Shown: positions 20,509-32,541 of the stretch, one piece after another
How positions within the stretch are numbered: the first letter of the stretch is position 1
Layout: every line of letters begins with the position of its first letter
Assembly: GCA_037043455.1 (NCBI GenBank)
Contig: JAWPHD010001806.1
Location: forward strand, 229,274 to 293,273
DNA length: 64,000 nt
Source: Cyrtodaria siliqua
Taxonomy: Eukaryota > Mollusca > Bivalvia > Adapedonta > Hiatellidae
Direction of reading: 5' to 3'
Translations under genes and position numbers: made by a program
The notes under the pieces: generated by a model
The model's database searches: none
Told to the model about the DNA's origin: nothing
Seen by the model: only the letters and a program-made list of their open reading frames with translations

Positions 20509-22093
20509 CAAGAGGTCAATGACCTTGAAGCTCTACTGATTGATTTTGATTTCAGGAAGTAGTCGCTACAGACTTGTTTTTTGAAAATCTATTTTTAACC
20601 GTGGCGGCCATCTTGAATTTCCGGCCGACCTGAAATTTTGCTAAGATCAATAAGACATTAAGAGCAACATTCCTGTGAAGTTTCATGAAAATCCGTCAGG
20701 TAGTTTCAAAGAAGTAGTCGCTACAAGTTTTCATTATATTACTCTATGTAAACAAAGCAGCCATGTTTAAGGTCAAATCAAAACGATTTTCGACAAGGAC
20801 CAACATCATGTCATACTGATCATTTTAGAAAAAGTCCCATATCAATATCTCTTATTGTTTTGAAGAAGTAGTCGCTACAAACTTATTTATTTTAAATCTA
20901 TTTTTAGCTGTGGCGGCCATCTTGAATTTCCGGCCGACCTGAAATTTTTCTAGGATCAACTAGACATCAAGAGCAACATTCCTGTGAAGTTTCATGAACA
21001 TCCGTTAAGTAGTTTCAGAGGAGTAGTCGCTACAAGTTTTTACTATATAACTCTATGTAACCAAAGATGGCCACTGGCAGCCATGTTTAACGTCGAATCA
21101 AAATAATTTTCCACAAGGATCTACAACATGTCATGCTGATCATTTTAGAAAAAGTCCCATATCAATATCACTTATAGTTTTCAAGAAGTATTCGCTACAA
21201 ACTTATTTTTTAAAAATCTATTTTTAGCTGTGACGGCCATCTTGAATTTCCGGCCGACCTGAAATTTTGATAGGATCAATTAGACATCAAAAGCAACATT
21301 CCTGTAAAGTTTCATGACAATCCGCCAAGTAGTTGCAGAGGAGTAGTCGCTACAAGTTTTTACTATATAACTCTATATAAACAAAGATGGCCGCTGGCAG
21401 CCATGTTTAACGTTGAATCAAAACGATTTTTGACTAGGATCAACATCATGTAATGCTGATCATTTTAGAAAAAGTCCCATATCAATATCACTTATAGTTT
21501 TCAAGAAGTAGTCGCTACAAACTTATTTTTTAAAAATCTATTTTTAGCTGTGACGGCCATCTTGAATTTCCGGCCGACCTGAAATTTTTCTAGGATCAAT
21601 TAGACATCAAGAGCAACATTCCTGTAAAGTTTCATGACAATCCGCCAAGTAGTTTCAGAGGAGTAGTCGCTACAAGTTTTTACTATATAACTCTATGTAA
21701 ACAAAGATGGCCGCTGGCAGCCATGTTTAACGTTGAATCAAAACGATTTTTGACTAGGATCAACATCATGTCATGCTGATCATTTTAGAAAAAGTCCCAT
21801 ATCAATATCACTTATAGTTTTCAAGAAGAAGTCGCTACAAACTTGTATTTTAAAACTCTATTTTTAGCTTTGGCGGCCATCTTGGATTTCACATCAACAT
21901 GAATTTTTGCTAGGATCAACTAGACTTTATGGGCAACATTTCTGTAAAGTTTCATGAATATCCATCCAGCAGTTTCAGCTGTGAAGTCGCTACAAATAAA
22001 AGTTTACGGACAGACAGACGGACAGACGGACGGACGGACGACGGACGCCGCACCACGGCATAAGCTCTGCTGATCTCTGATCAGTAGAGCTAA
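20509..22093 (+). mobile_element. pearl/Helentron-like element, family A, copy A4
   Basis: This is the longest family A copy. It has the head with the IR1 palindrome (20513-20525), a shortened first segment, then units with spacings of 309, 320, 320 and 320 bases measured at GTTTCATGA. A long ACGG/GACA tract (22005-22045), CATAAGCTCTGCTGATC, loop TCT and GATCAGTAGAGCTAA close it. The 5' AGCTCTACTGAT and 3' ATCAGTAGAGCT are perfect 12-base complements. The two central units are nearly identical, suggesting recent unit amplification. It lies in the hAT intron. Confidence 0.8.
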
Positions 22094-22123
22094 AAACATA
22101 AACCATATTTGTTTTAATTTCAG

Positions 22124-22990
22124 GAAATACAACGACTTTGGACAATGAGCACATACACCTACAGCTTCCTACACCCGGTGCGAGCCAAACAAAACTGATG
22201 AAACAGACAACATTATTGCAGTGGGGGCCAGAGACGGCTGTCACAACACAGCGTCATCTTTCAAAACAGAAGAAGACCGAAATTGACAATAAACTAGTCG
22301 CTTTAATCATTAGAAGCCCGTTACCCTTCAGTATGGTGGAACAAAATGCTTTCATATCATTCATCAAAGCAATTGATGCTAGGTATGATCCACCTGGAAG
22401 AAAATTACTTATGACTTTAGTTCACAGATTGTACCAAGATGTGAGAGGTAGACTAAAGGCTGATCTACAGCATGTACCATAATTATGTTGCAATCACCCA
22501 TGATGCTTGGAGCCATAAATACGCAGAGTTACGACACCGTGACTGTGCATTACATCCCTGATGAATGGGAATTAAAGTCAGCTGTTTTGAGGACAGAGTT
22601 GTTCCCAGGATCGCATACTGGTGAAAATATAGGAAACAATCTTAAGCAAACTGTCGAGACCTGGAAGCTGCCTGAATTGATAGCGGTCACAGACAATGCT
22701 TCTAACGAACGCAAAGAATTTGACATTTTTGGAAGGCAGCGTCTAGGTTGCTATGGTCACAGACTTGATTGTAAAAGCAGGGCTACTGATGTTCTGCTAC
22801 AGAAGCAAAGGCTCCAGGATGTTGCCATCAGGTGGAACAGCACACTCGACATGCTTCAGCGACTTTCTGAACAAACACCAGCACTGCATGCATGCAGCTG
22901 TACATGATCCATCGCTTGGAAAAAAGGGTGTTGAACTTTGTTCGAAACTGTACACGTTTGATGAACACGGTCATATGGCAACTTTCCAGC
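22124..22990 (+). pseudogene. hAT (Ac/ZBED-type) transposase, catalytic-region exon, degraded
   Basis: After TTTTAATTTCAG the frame continues from the BED exon. Frame 1 to 22482 holds SPLPFSMVEQNAFISFIKAI and a KLLM...LYQDV helix, typical of the hAT region before the catalytic core. The block THDAW is next, still in frame 1 but after a stop (22480-22482). The frame then changes near 22515, and frame 3 (22518-22907) has NTQSYDTVTVHYI, WELKSAVLRT, VTDNASNE, RLGCYGHRLD and RWNSTLDMLQRL. A final shift to frame 1 gives AAVHDPSLGKKG near 22895. The stretch between GHRLD and RWNST is far shorter than in intact relatives, so an internal deletion is likely, and the C-terminal dimerisation block is missing. 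It cannot make active transposase. Domain identity is confident; the exact clade is not. Confidence 0.85.
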
Positions 22991-23147
22991 TTCCACTGGT
23001 GGGGGAAGGACGACCCATGTGCCCCTCCGGGCAATTTTCATGCACAGGTTTTTCAATCTCATTTTAAAAGATAGAAAATTCATTTTTTTAATTTTCATAT
23101 GGAATTATTGTGCAAATCAATGCTTTTAAACAGATTTGCTAATCAGA

Positions 23148-23475
23148 ATTGAATTGAATTGAATGTTGTTTAACGGCTCATCAACACAGTATAGGTTATT
23201 TAGAGCCGCGCCAGAGAGAGGGGAAGGATACATAGGAATCCGGGAACCGTGCCCTACTCTTATTATCGAATAGATTCCTATGGTTCTTTAACGTGCTCGG
23301 AGGATAGACCGATACACGGGACCGCCCGGTTTACGTCCCCATCCGACGGACAAGGCTAAGGAAAAGTGTCTTGCCTAAGAACACACCGACGAAACTCAGT
23401 GGCACCACGGAGGATTGAACCCGGGGCCTCCGGTTACAAATCCGCCGCGCTACCGACTGAGCCACGAAAGCCCTC
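23148..23475 (-). mobile_element. tRNA-derived SINE, copy 1
   Basis: Read on the minus strand, the head has A box TGGCTCAGTCGG and B box GGTTCAATCC, then GTGTGTTCTTAGGCAAGACACTTTTCC as a central block in parts, and a 3' tail of ATTCA repeats. TGCTAATCAGA lies on both sides (23137-23147 and 23476-23486), an 11-bp target duplication. Copies at 41173-41516 and 48687-48979 share the body. It may belong to one of the SINE superfamilies with a conserved central domain known in molluscs; that name is not verified. Confidence 0.85.
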
Positions 23476-23486
23476 TGCTAATCAGA

Positions 23487-24254
23487 GGAAACATCGCTGA
23501 AAAGATATATATCGTGAAAGACATGAATGAAATTCTTATTTATCAACATTAAAATGATCTGAGGAGGAATTTCTATTCATGTCAAATACACATTTGTATG
23601 TCCACAAATTGTTTCACACTGCATTTTGTGCTATATTTGTGCAATTTGCATGTAAAAGTAACATCAGCAGCACTGTTGAAGTAGAACACCATTTATCCCT
23701 CTGGAAACTTGTTATCAGCACACATAATTTTGTACAACTAAATAAAATAAAAAAATTCCGCTGATGTTGATGCCGTTTGTCTAGACAGCAAAACAGGAAA
23801 AAAATTAATGATGGTTTAAGAATAATTAGATAGACCACCAACAATAGTCCAAACAAAGATGTTTTCGAAAAGTTCAGTACACAAGGGAGTTAGCGCCCTT
23901 TTTCTTAAAACATGCATTTTGGCCACAAAAAAAGATTAAAACTACGAAAATTACCAAAATGTGTGCGAGACAATATTCTCTATATGTTCCTTACAAAAAA
24001 AATCTCAAAAAAAATAACACAGATTGTGTGTTTTTGATTATCAACATTTATCAAATTACCTCCGTTTAACATTTCCATATCATCCGTAAAAGATTATTGC
24101 TTGACAGTGAAACTATTTAATGGGATATTTAGTACTTTAATATTTAATATTCACTTAAGTGTACTAACAAACATCAGCTTTTAGCTTTTATAAGTCCTCA
24201 AAAACTGGCCTATGGTAATACCAGCAAAAAGTCAGAAGTGTCTTTTTTTGTTCA
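23487..24254. other. no gene seen
   Basis: AT-rich sequence with A runs around 23990-24020. Two opposing 60-80 codon frames at 23579-23856 have no recognisable motif. Confidence 0.4.
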
Positions 24255-24289
24255 GTATAGTATTTCATTGCTAGACAATGATGGCAAGA

Positions 24290-24725
24290 TCTAAATAGAC
24301 AACTTACTGAAGTGCAAGTCGGATTTAGAGAAGGTCATGGCACCATTGGTAATGCATATATAGAACAATTAACCTTTAAACCCGCTACATATATATAATG
24401 GACTGTTCTTTCTTTGAATTAAGACCATTCCATTTATGTGATAAAGGGGTGTTTTGAGGGAAATGACTCATCAGCAGCCAGACATTGTAAACCCTAATCA
24501 GCCTGCGAGTTACTCTGTAAATCTGGGTTTACAACGGACGCAACTTAGGCTGTTATAGTTGTGCTTGGTGGGTTAAGCTGAATTAATGTAATTAAATAAC
24601 TTTCCAAACAGTGTCATCAGTTATAAATTGTTGATTTCGTGGACTTTAAAACTGCCTTTGACACGGTACAGCGTAACAATCTTGTGGTCAGTGCTACAGT
24701 CTTTTAAAAACTATTATGAGCATGA
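24290..24725 (+). pseudogene. non-LTR retrotransposon RT fragment, interrupted
   Basis: Two reading pieces match non-LTR reverse transcriptase blocks in the right order. LNRQLTEVQVGFREGHGT at about 24292-24345 corresponds to the LxxxQxGFRxGxxT block. VDFVDFKTAFDTVQRNNLV at 24634-24690 corresponds to the FxDFxxAFDxVxRxxL block with the first catalytic Asp. About 290 bases without coding lie between, including GTTTACAACGGACGCAA, a short repeat shared with 7797-7813, so an insertion probably split them. Neither piece continues into other RT blocks. Clade is uncertain. Confidence 0.65.
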
Positions 24726-25611
24726 ATAGTTGAGTTAAGCGTGCATTCACAATAATGAAGAATTTGATTGCCATATAGACTTGAAGCAGGTACAGTCGGT
24801 CTCGATAACTTGGCTTAAACAGTAAAATCTAAAGCAGACTAGTAGGGTGAGCAGTTAAATTATCGGACAATTATCATTGACTTGGGGTGTTTAAATATTT
24901 AAAGCTACACAATCCAGATAAAAGGCACACTAGAACAGAGCAAATCTAACGTCAATATTACACATGTTGTACTAAGTGATTACTGTATACATGTGCGTTC
25001 ATATATACAACATCCGCATAACCTAAATTCACTGAATATTAATGAGATAAGGCGGTACTGTACGAGACACTTCAGGTACTTTGAGAATCGACCACTGGTC
25101 TTATATCGGGTATAAAAGCGGATTTTAGCAGACGGCATTTTACCACCAAACTGATGAGACCAATCTTCAGTAGAAAGACCTAATAGGAAATACAAGTCAT
25201 TAGAAATTGAAAAGGAAGCTAAAGATGTACTTACTCAACCTTATAAGTCCATATCAATATACAATCCAAAACAATACCTATAATTAAATGTAACGGCCTT
25301 TTAATAAAGACCCTTTCTAACTATCCCATTGCATCAAAGAAACTATTATATACAAATAATGCTCCATTTTTATGTGCGTGTGTGTACTGTATATTGACAC
25401 AAAACACAAGGGAGACATTGTTGATCAAAACTGGAATATTGGTAGAGGGGCCCCAAATGCTCATAACTAATGGTAAAGATGGAGATATAGTATTTGTTAT
25501 GTGAAGTTATGCATGCATGGTTTACACATATTAGTAGATTATAAATCAACATATTTTTAATAAATTTCACTTAAGTTATGCATGAACTGAAATATTGAAA
25601 TTGAAAATAAA
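24726..25611. other. no gene seen
   Basis: Unique-looking AT-rich sequence. A 71-codon minus-strand frame at 24980-25195 has no recognisable domain. Confidence 0.4.
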
Positions 25612-25782
25612 ATGGATTGAGAGAGACAAAGAGACATAGAGAGTCAAGAGGGAGAGAGAAAGAGAGAGACACAGAGAAAGAGATAGACAGAGAAAGAAAG
25701 AAAGTGAGAGGGAGGGATGGAGGGAGGGAGACGGAAGGAGAGGGGTGGGAGGAATGGAGAGAGAGAGAGAGAGAGAGTTTCT
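25612..25782 (+). repeat. GA-rich low-complexity tract
   Basis: Almost pure purine sequence made of GAGA, AAGAG and GGAG words. The minus-strand Ser/Leu-rich frame over it is a by-product of the repeat. Confidence 0.9.
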
Positions 25783-26579
25783 ATATAGTCTTATAGACAT
25801 AGGCATAAGAGCCGGAGGACCCCACACCACAATGTTTCGGGGTGGGCTCAAATATTGATGTTTTCATGAAACAAAAAATGCAACACAAAATCTACACTAC
25901 TCAACTTTTATAATCGGTCACTTTTCAAAGAATTATATATCTTTTAATAATTTACATTTTCATTTGAAATTTTAACTGGCGTCGTTTAACAAATATCGCT
26001 AGCGATTTATAAAACTTAATCTGCCTTGAATGGACTAAAACTTTGATGCTAAACTTAATAAAGTATTGGTATGTGTTTCAGTGATTTGCAGTTTTCAGTA
26101 TTTGTGTTATTTTCAAAATAACTGGGTGACGTAAAAGTTAAATAGTGTAAAAATAGGCAATCTGAACATTAAAAGTCTAATTGATCAGATTTCAAAATCA
26201 AAAGAAAACATTTTGTTCAATCTGTGAAATCAAAAATTCTTCCAGCTGAAGAAAAATAAAAAGACAGACTGATGTCGGCTTCCGTCTGTATGACAGGGAA
26301 AATGTTAACTGAAAAAACAAAAGTTTTAGTATAGCTATTAAGTTCAAATACTATTAACTTTTCCTAAGTTTACTTATTTAAATCTTTAATTTTCTTTAAT
26401 CAAGTTAAATGATTTGTAAAGTAATTTTAAATGAAAACAGGCCATTAACCAGCTGAAATTTAACCCATGGCATCCCCTCCCCACCTTGGATTTTGTTTTG
26501 ATTTCCTTCAATGTGTTGCATTTCCCCCAGGGTCCTTATAGGCTTGTATATAGTTGTTTTTATGTAAAGTATGTACATT
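25783..26579. other. no gene seen
   Basis: AT-rich sequence without repeat units or frames that I can support. Confidence 0.4.
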
Positions 26580-26640
26580 CCCAAAATTCAAGAAAGGCAA
26601 CTGCCTCTGTGTGCCCCAGTGTAGCTACGGACCTGTAAAA
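26580..26640 (-). repeat. short reverse copy of the GAGGCAGTTGCCTC repeat
   Basis: On the minus strand CCGTAGCTACACTGGGGCAC and AGAGGCAGTTGCCT match the block at 1551-1600 and 39098-39145. Confidence 0.5.
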
Positions 26641-28464
26641 ACACTATGTTGAAAAGCAATGCTTATATTCATGTGGACAGACGTAACGGACCCTGACTAC
26701 TCAAAAGAGCGTGTAACCTTGATCCTGGTTGCTCATGTTTTACATGTAGGGTAAAAACACGTAAACTATTAAACGTGCTGTTAAAATATATTTGATATTT
26801 CTTTCCAATAAAGACACTATTAAAAATGATCACACCCACGGAACACCAGATGCATTTTATTGTCTGAAATCATGAAGAGCAGGTTATAAAAACAGTGTTT
26901 TAGATGTGAAAGAACACGCACTGTTTACACACCGACGCGTGAAAGAACGTCTAGTTCTAAGAAGATTGTGTTTATTTCAAAAAAGGAGATTACTGTTGGC
27001 ATATGCTATGTCTGGAATTATGTATTTTCAGCCATAACATCCATTGGGCGTATTTAATACATAATAATATCTACCGATTGCCAGAAGCGTTAAGTTGTTT
27101 GTGCATTGCAAAGTAAAGGATCCTGGTTGCTCATGGCATCGGATCCTGTTTGCTTCTGACACATTAGATCCTAGCGGGTAGTTGAAAACATACATCTTAA
27201 AAAAACGACTAGATATGTTCCCCTGTTCGAAATATCTTGGTTTTGATATCAGCGGTGGAAGACAAATCTGCGACATTTTCAATTGGGTGGGATTTTTGCG
27301 GGAGTCAACTTATGGAAAAAAACAATGTGGTGTGATATTTGAAAGATTTTCACATTTAACGAGTTTTCACCCTCCAAACATCGGCGAGGAACCCTTACTC
27401 TTCAAGGGGGCTGGCGTGGTCTAGCTGATAGCACATTGGATTTGACCCGGATTATCAGCGCAAGTCAATTTCTTCTGTGTATTATTGAGTAAAACATGTT
27501 CCCTTAGTCTCGTCCGTCGGATTGGTAAGTACACCGGTTCTGTGTTTCGGAGTCTGTCCTTGGAACAATTTGCTAAATATTCGTTAGTAAGATTAGGTGA
27601 GCTTCTAGGATTTTTTATGTATCCTTCCTTTCTTTGCGGCGACCGGCTATACATATTCAATCTATTAATAATGTCCTGATAAACAGTTAAACAACATTCA
27701 GTTAATTGTTATGTGATAAAATTTTCAAATCATAGAAAGTGGCAACATTCTCAATACAACTTTCTCTAGAACTATATTTATAAAATAATGAAAACTTGCA
27801 AATTCAAAGTTTACCATTGGTAAAATGCCTATTTAAAACTTGTAATTGACATTTGGAGATAATATAAATGGAAAGCTAAGCATTTCTATAGGAGGTGTTC
27901 AATGTATTACTTTATGCAATTATATTAATTTGTGAATAAATATACATTAAGAGTTATTTTAAACAAAATATCTAAATATAAAACCTTTTTTTCATTTGTT
28001 GGGTTGCCTCTCTATATGACATGTCTGCCTACAATATGCCAACATTCATGTATATAGTCTACATCATTACTTGTTAACATTGCTGCATTTGTATTACTTG
28101 TAATATTTGAATTTTTATTCATTGATGTATTCTGGTTTTAAATATCATTTATGATCAAACAATTGCTACCTGTTAGGAGCTTAGCTAGAGCGTTACTAGT
28201 GTGGTCCCGGGGCAAACTCCATGAACTTGTTTTATTCCCAGATACGTTGTGGTTAATTTTTGGGAGTTATAATAATATATCTTATTTGATGCTGACATGT
28301 TGATGATATAGTCTGAATCCTTATATCCTCTCGCCCCTTGTTTTTCGTTTGTTTGTTGTTGTTTTTTTGTTAGTTTTTTTACTTATTTTTTTTCTTTTTC
28401 ATTTTCTGATTTTTGCAGACAATGTGTACACAGCTGCGTGCTCTAAGATAATGCCTTTTGAATA
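26641..28464. other. no gene supported
   Basis: GATCCTGGTTGCTCATG is present twice (about 26720 and 27119), and GGATCCT words cluster at 27118-27172. Opposed frames of 60-84 codons at 27028-27679 have no recognisable domain. A tRNA A-box-like TGGTCTAGCTGATAG at 27418-27432 lacks a matching B box. Confidence 0.4.
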
Positions 28465-29683
28465 CCGTATTTTACCTTGTATAGTACGCACCCGTGTATA
28501 GTACGCACCCCCTTCTCGGAGGTCAAAACTAGGGTAAAAAAGTTGTTTCCGTGTATAATACGCATCAAAATATTAATTTTCCTAGATGAACCATTCGACG
28601 AAAATAAAAGGTTAAAAAAAAAAAAAATCACGATCGCGAAAAGTAGCGTACAAAAGAAAACAACACCGGAACAATATAATTACTTCAATCATTAATTCCC
28701 AATCTTCAGGGGAGTACCTGTCTTGTATCATCTCATCAACTCGTCAAAGAGCCGATTATAATGCCGCAGATAATTGTCCGTAATCCATTAATTACATCTA
28801 CTAAAAACAAACAAAGTCGTTGGTTACCGCGATCCATTACGCCGATTATACTAACATTGTGTATTCACGGGAACCAGTGCTTATCATAAGTGTTATCATA
28901 CGTGTAATGCGTGATCAGTTACCTGTACCCCATGGCTAAATCTGGTAAAGGTCACACGACGTGTCAAAGTGCATCCTCAGAAATAGTCAACTTCAAAGGA
29001 TTATAGAAATAGAATAACCCATTTTACCCTTGTTTAAAGTGTGTCTATACTGCAGCCGAGGTGCGATGTTGTTTGGCCCAATTATCAATCATCAAATGTG
29101 TACCGGTAAGCCTGTTTTCACAAGCATTATTGAATAATTGACATTTCAAAGAAGGGGGATTCTGCCTTTCTATGCCGTCTAAAATATGTGTCTTTCAAAA
29201 TAAAGCAACAACTTCATAAATTTTTTATAAAATATTAAATAAAATCGTATAAATATTAGAATAGAATAGAACTGTAACAATACTACATGTACCAGTCTAA
29301 CAGCTGGAAGTCACGTGATATTACGTCACGCGATATAAACAACAAACCGAGGGATGATTTTTCACATAATTTATTGAAGTTTTACAACAAACATGCAAAT
29401 ATTTATACAAAAACAAGCATCATAATACACTTTATTCATTTATAATTCGAATTAAGTCAATATATTACTTATATGAAGCAAGTAAATTACGAAAAAAAGT
29501 GTGTCGGTAATCACAATTTTCTGTCTCGATGTCTGTTCGTCGTCAAGGGGTTTTTCTTCCCAGACATCGATTTTCTGCAAGAAAAAAAAAATCTTTTTAT
29601 TGTTTCCTTATATTGTACGCACCCCCCTTTCTGAAACCGTAAAAGTGGTAAAAAAACTGCGTACTATACAAGGTAAAATACGG
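28465..29683. mobile_element. TA-flanked TIR element, pogo/Tc1-type, non-autonomous
   Basis: CCGTATTTTACCTTGTATAG at the left and CTATACAAGGTAAAATACGG at the right are exact complements, extended inward by TACGCA. TA flanks both ends (28463-28464, 29684-29685). The subterminal parts GTACGCACCCCC and GGGTAAAAAAG recur in mirror form, as in the widespread non-autonomous pogo/Tigger-like repeats that read ACCGTATTTT at their ends. At 1,219 bp it holds no transposase frame. TCACGTGATATTACGTCAC at 29311-29329 combines an E-box and a CRE-like site. Confidence 0.85.
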
Positions 29684-29685
29684 TA

Positions 29686-30426
29686 AACCTTTTTTTTTAA
29701 ATATGAAAACCGTGTGATGTCATTGTCATGTAAAACGGTGACAAAAACCTTCAGGCAACGCACTGTGTGGAAAGTAAGTTTGGTTTATGTCTATTGCGGG
29801 CGGGCCCATGGTTTATTTTAGGGTACTGTTGATGGAAGTTTGTGAAGAGGTGCAAACATATATACACGAATGTAGGTTCGTACACGAACGTAGGTTCGGA
29901 GTACATTTGTTAGCCAAATTCACCACCAGATTCTCTCACTATAACAAGATCACACCCTCTACATTCTACATCCATAACAGATATAATAATTCAATATTGG
30001 GCTGTTCCTTTTTCACCACTAAGGTCATGAGTACGAATCCAGCTCGGTCCCAGATTTAACGAGGCATGCAGTACTTGTCTTACTTATGAAAAAGAGGGTG
30101 GTCTGCTTCTCCACGAACAAAGTGACCATCCTATGATGATTTAAAACACCCTGCAACCAACAGATGTTGTTTGTTTTTTTATTGTTTTTGTTTGTGGAGC
30201 CAAAGTCCCGATTGTCGTTTTCTCTTTAATCTGAAGGTATATAGAAAACAATCCATCAACCAGGATCCGGTGCCAATGATACGGATTGTGTCTGTTGCAG
30301 AATCTCATGCACGTTTTACAGAGCAGCCAGGGTCCGTTAAGTCTATCCACCATGATATAAGCACAGGGTCCTTCGCGATTGAGCATATTTATGTAAAGTA
30401 ACTTAATTAGTACAACAGTGTTAATC
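29686..30426. other. no gene supported
   Basis: A 90-codon frame at 29787-30059 and opposing frames at 30141-30401 show no recognisable motif. TACGAATCC near 30033 faintly resembles a tRNA B box without a partner. Confidence 0.4.
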
Positions 30427-30510
30427 GGCCTCCGTAGCGCAGTAGGTTAATGCGCTGTCTTAGTATGCTTTCCTCGTTGTGGACGGGGTTCTAGCCCAGT
30501 CTTCAGCACT
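30427..30510 (+). repeat. tRNA-derived sequence, SINE head or tRNA relic
   Basis: A box TAGCGCAGTAGG at 30436-30447 and B box GGTTCTAGCCC at 30487-30497 have tRNA-like spacing, and the first bases GGCCTCCG resemble an acceptor arm. The matching 3' acceptor strand is absent, so it is not a functional tRNA. It probably starts a SINE, but no tail or duplication is evident. Confidence 0.5.
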
Positions 30511-32541
30511 TTTTAAAACATTCTTTTATGAATTTTCTTTTTATGAAAAAGTAGTATTCAAATGCCTTTCAGATTCATCAGATTTAGATATTAACAAACA
30601 TATGCATAATGGCACGCACACAAGCACGGCTTACGCACGCACGCACCCTCAAACACGCTCGCACATAAGAACGATCTTTTTTTTCACGAATAAACTCTTG
30701 TTTTTTTCCCAAGAAGCTCCGGAATTAAAAAGTGTAACTGAATGATAGACGGATGGTGACCTTCATGTGAATACCCCTTCCCCACATCCTGAAAACTACA
30801 ATTTGCGAGAAATAATATTGCTGGTCTTTTACCAACAAAAGAAAATTTTATATCTATAACTTAATTTGAACAATACCCTTCAAGCATCTCATTGTAAACA
30901 ATAATTTCTCCCTGTCCAGTGTCAACACTCGAGCATGTATTTCACGATACATACAATAGGCTACCGATACACACTCTCTGTATATGTATACATGTATAAT
31001 GTGTGTGTGATGTTGGATTATTTCAATATTATAGGAAATACGTATAAACAATATATGGAACATATGTAGAATACGCGGGTAAGTGTTTATAATTCTCTAC
31101 ATAGTGATGTATTTACGTTATGCCTTATGCCTTTTACTTGTTCCCTTCCGTTTAACATTACAAACATGAGAATATCCTCATCGAGTTGAACAGTCTGTAG
31201 TTATCGGATATCTGAGCAAATTGCTATATAAACGTTTAGGCTTATATACCCGTAATCGCTGGGTGGTACAATTTCAAAGTTACCGAAGCATTTATCATGC
31301 CTATTATGCCAATGCCTCGATATATGCTACGACAATATACCAGCCTAAACAATGTATACAACACATCCAGCAAAGAACTTCATCTCTAGCCATTCCTATG
31401 TTCAAAAAAATTTGAAACTGTATTATTTTATCAGGATTGTGTAGCTTTAAGTAACAAGATTGATATACAAAATGGTTGACAACAGGGTTACCGCCTTGGA
31501 ATGGTCAGTGGCAAAAAAGGAAGCTGGTGGTTTAAACCAACAAGGCAGCATTAATAGGCAATATAAGTAAACACAAAGATGCTCATGTATATACAAATAC
31601 AAAAAACAATAGCCTAGAAAGCCACACAGAAGGTACTCAATGACCATTTTTCTCTTTTTTTCAGCCGCCTGAAGGTGACCCATTTAATCTCCCCATCTTA
31701 GGTGGGACAAGGGTCGGAGAGGGCCACCCCTTGCACCACCTTACTATTTATATCAATATGGATCGATTTAAACCTAATGCATGTAGTAATGGTTTATATC
31801 AATACAAAGTCGTTATAATTGATGTCATTAAAGTAACTGAAGGAAAAAAAAAAGATGGAAAAAAACAACAACATATTCTCTCCACCTAGGACCATGTTCA
31901 CTAATCTGTGTGTGAGAGTACCTGTATACTTTCATATTGCTGCCAGGCGCCTTAACTGACAACTGTATTTTTTTGTTATGCAGATCTCTTTAAATATGTG
32001 TACGATAGCTCTGATGGTTTTCCTTTGTTCTTGCTTATGATATAATTTTAATAAACCTGAAGGTCCGAGTCTAAACCGTGCTATAAATGCCGATATATTT
32101 CAGCCGTGCTATAAATGACAGATTCGGCACTCAGTTTTTGGTCCACTCTATTTTACGCGCACGCAGTTGTAATTTACACACAACCTGTAAATAAAAACGA
32201 TTTAACCATTACCAAAACAGCACTCCTTGACATTGCATTTGCCCAATAATATAAAAAGGCGATTGGCTGCAATAATCAAAACATGGGTCATGCTCATGCC
32301 GCGGGATAATGCTATTTCTTGATTGAGCTGTTATTTTTACTGAAAACTGCTACGCCCTAAAACTTCTTGTATGCACATACTTAAATAAATGGCTCCGGTA
32401 CAAAACATTTATAGCATATTTTTCTCGTATGCAATTTATACTGCACTCTCGGGCCTACAGCCCTCAAGAAGCAGTATATATAAAATCGCATATACTCGAA
32501 AAATTATGCTATAAATATTACTTATTTACTAACATTTGCCT
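30511..32541. other. no gene supported
   Basis: AT-rich sequence with a short CGCAC/CACA tract at 30615-30665. Frames up to 88 codons lack recognisable domains. Confidence 0.4.

Larger units (their letters stand above)
19763..22123 (+). other. presumed intron of the hAT pseudogene
   Basis: The span runs from a GT at 19763 to TTTTAATTTCAG at 22112-22123. It contains a tRNA-like SINE candidate and the whole of pearl copy A4, which leaves only about 30 bases before the acceptor. The intron call rests on protein continuity across it, not on transcript evidence. Confidence 0.5.

Noticed and set aside
25576..25851. 91-codon Ser/Leu-rich minus frame
   Set aside because: It lies over the GA-rich low-complexity tract.
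27411..27480. tRNA-like head
   Set aside because: An A-box-like word exists but no B box at tRNA distance.
30427..30510. Functional tRNA gene
   Set aside because: A and B boxes are present but the acceptor stem does not close and the anticodon region is not a clean stem-loop.
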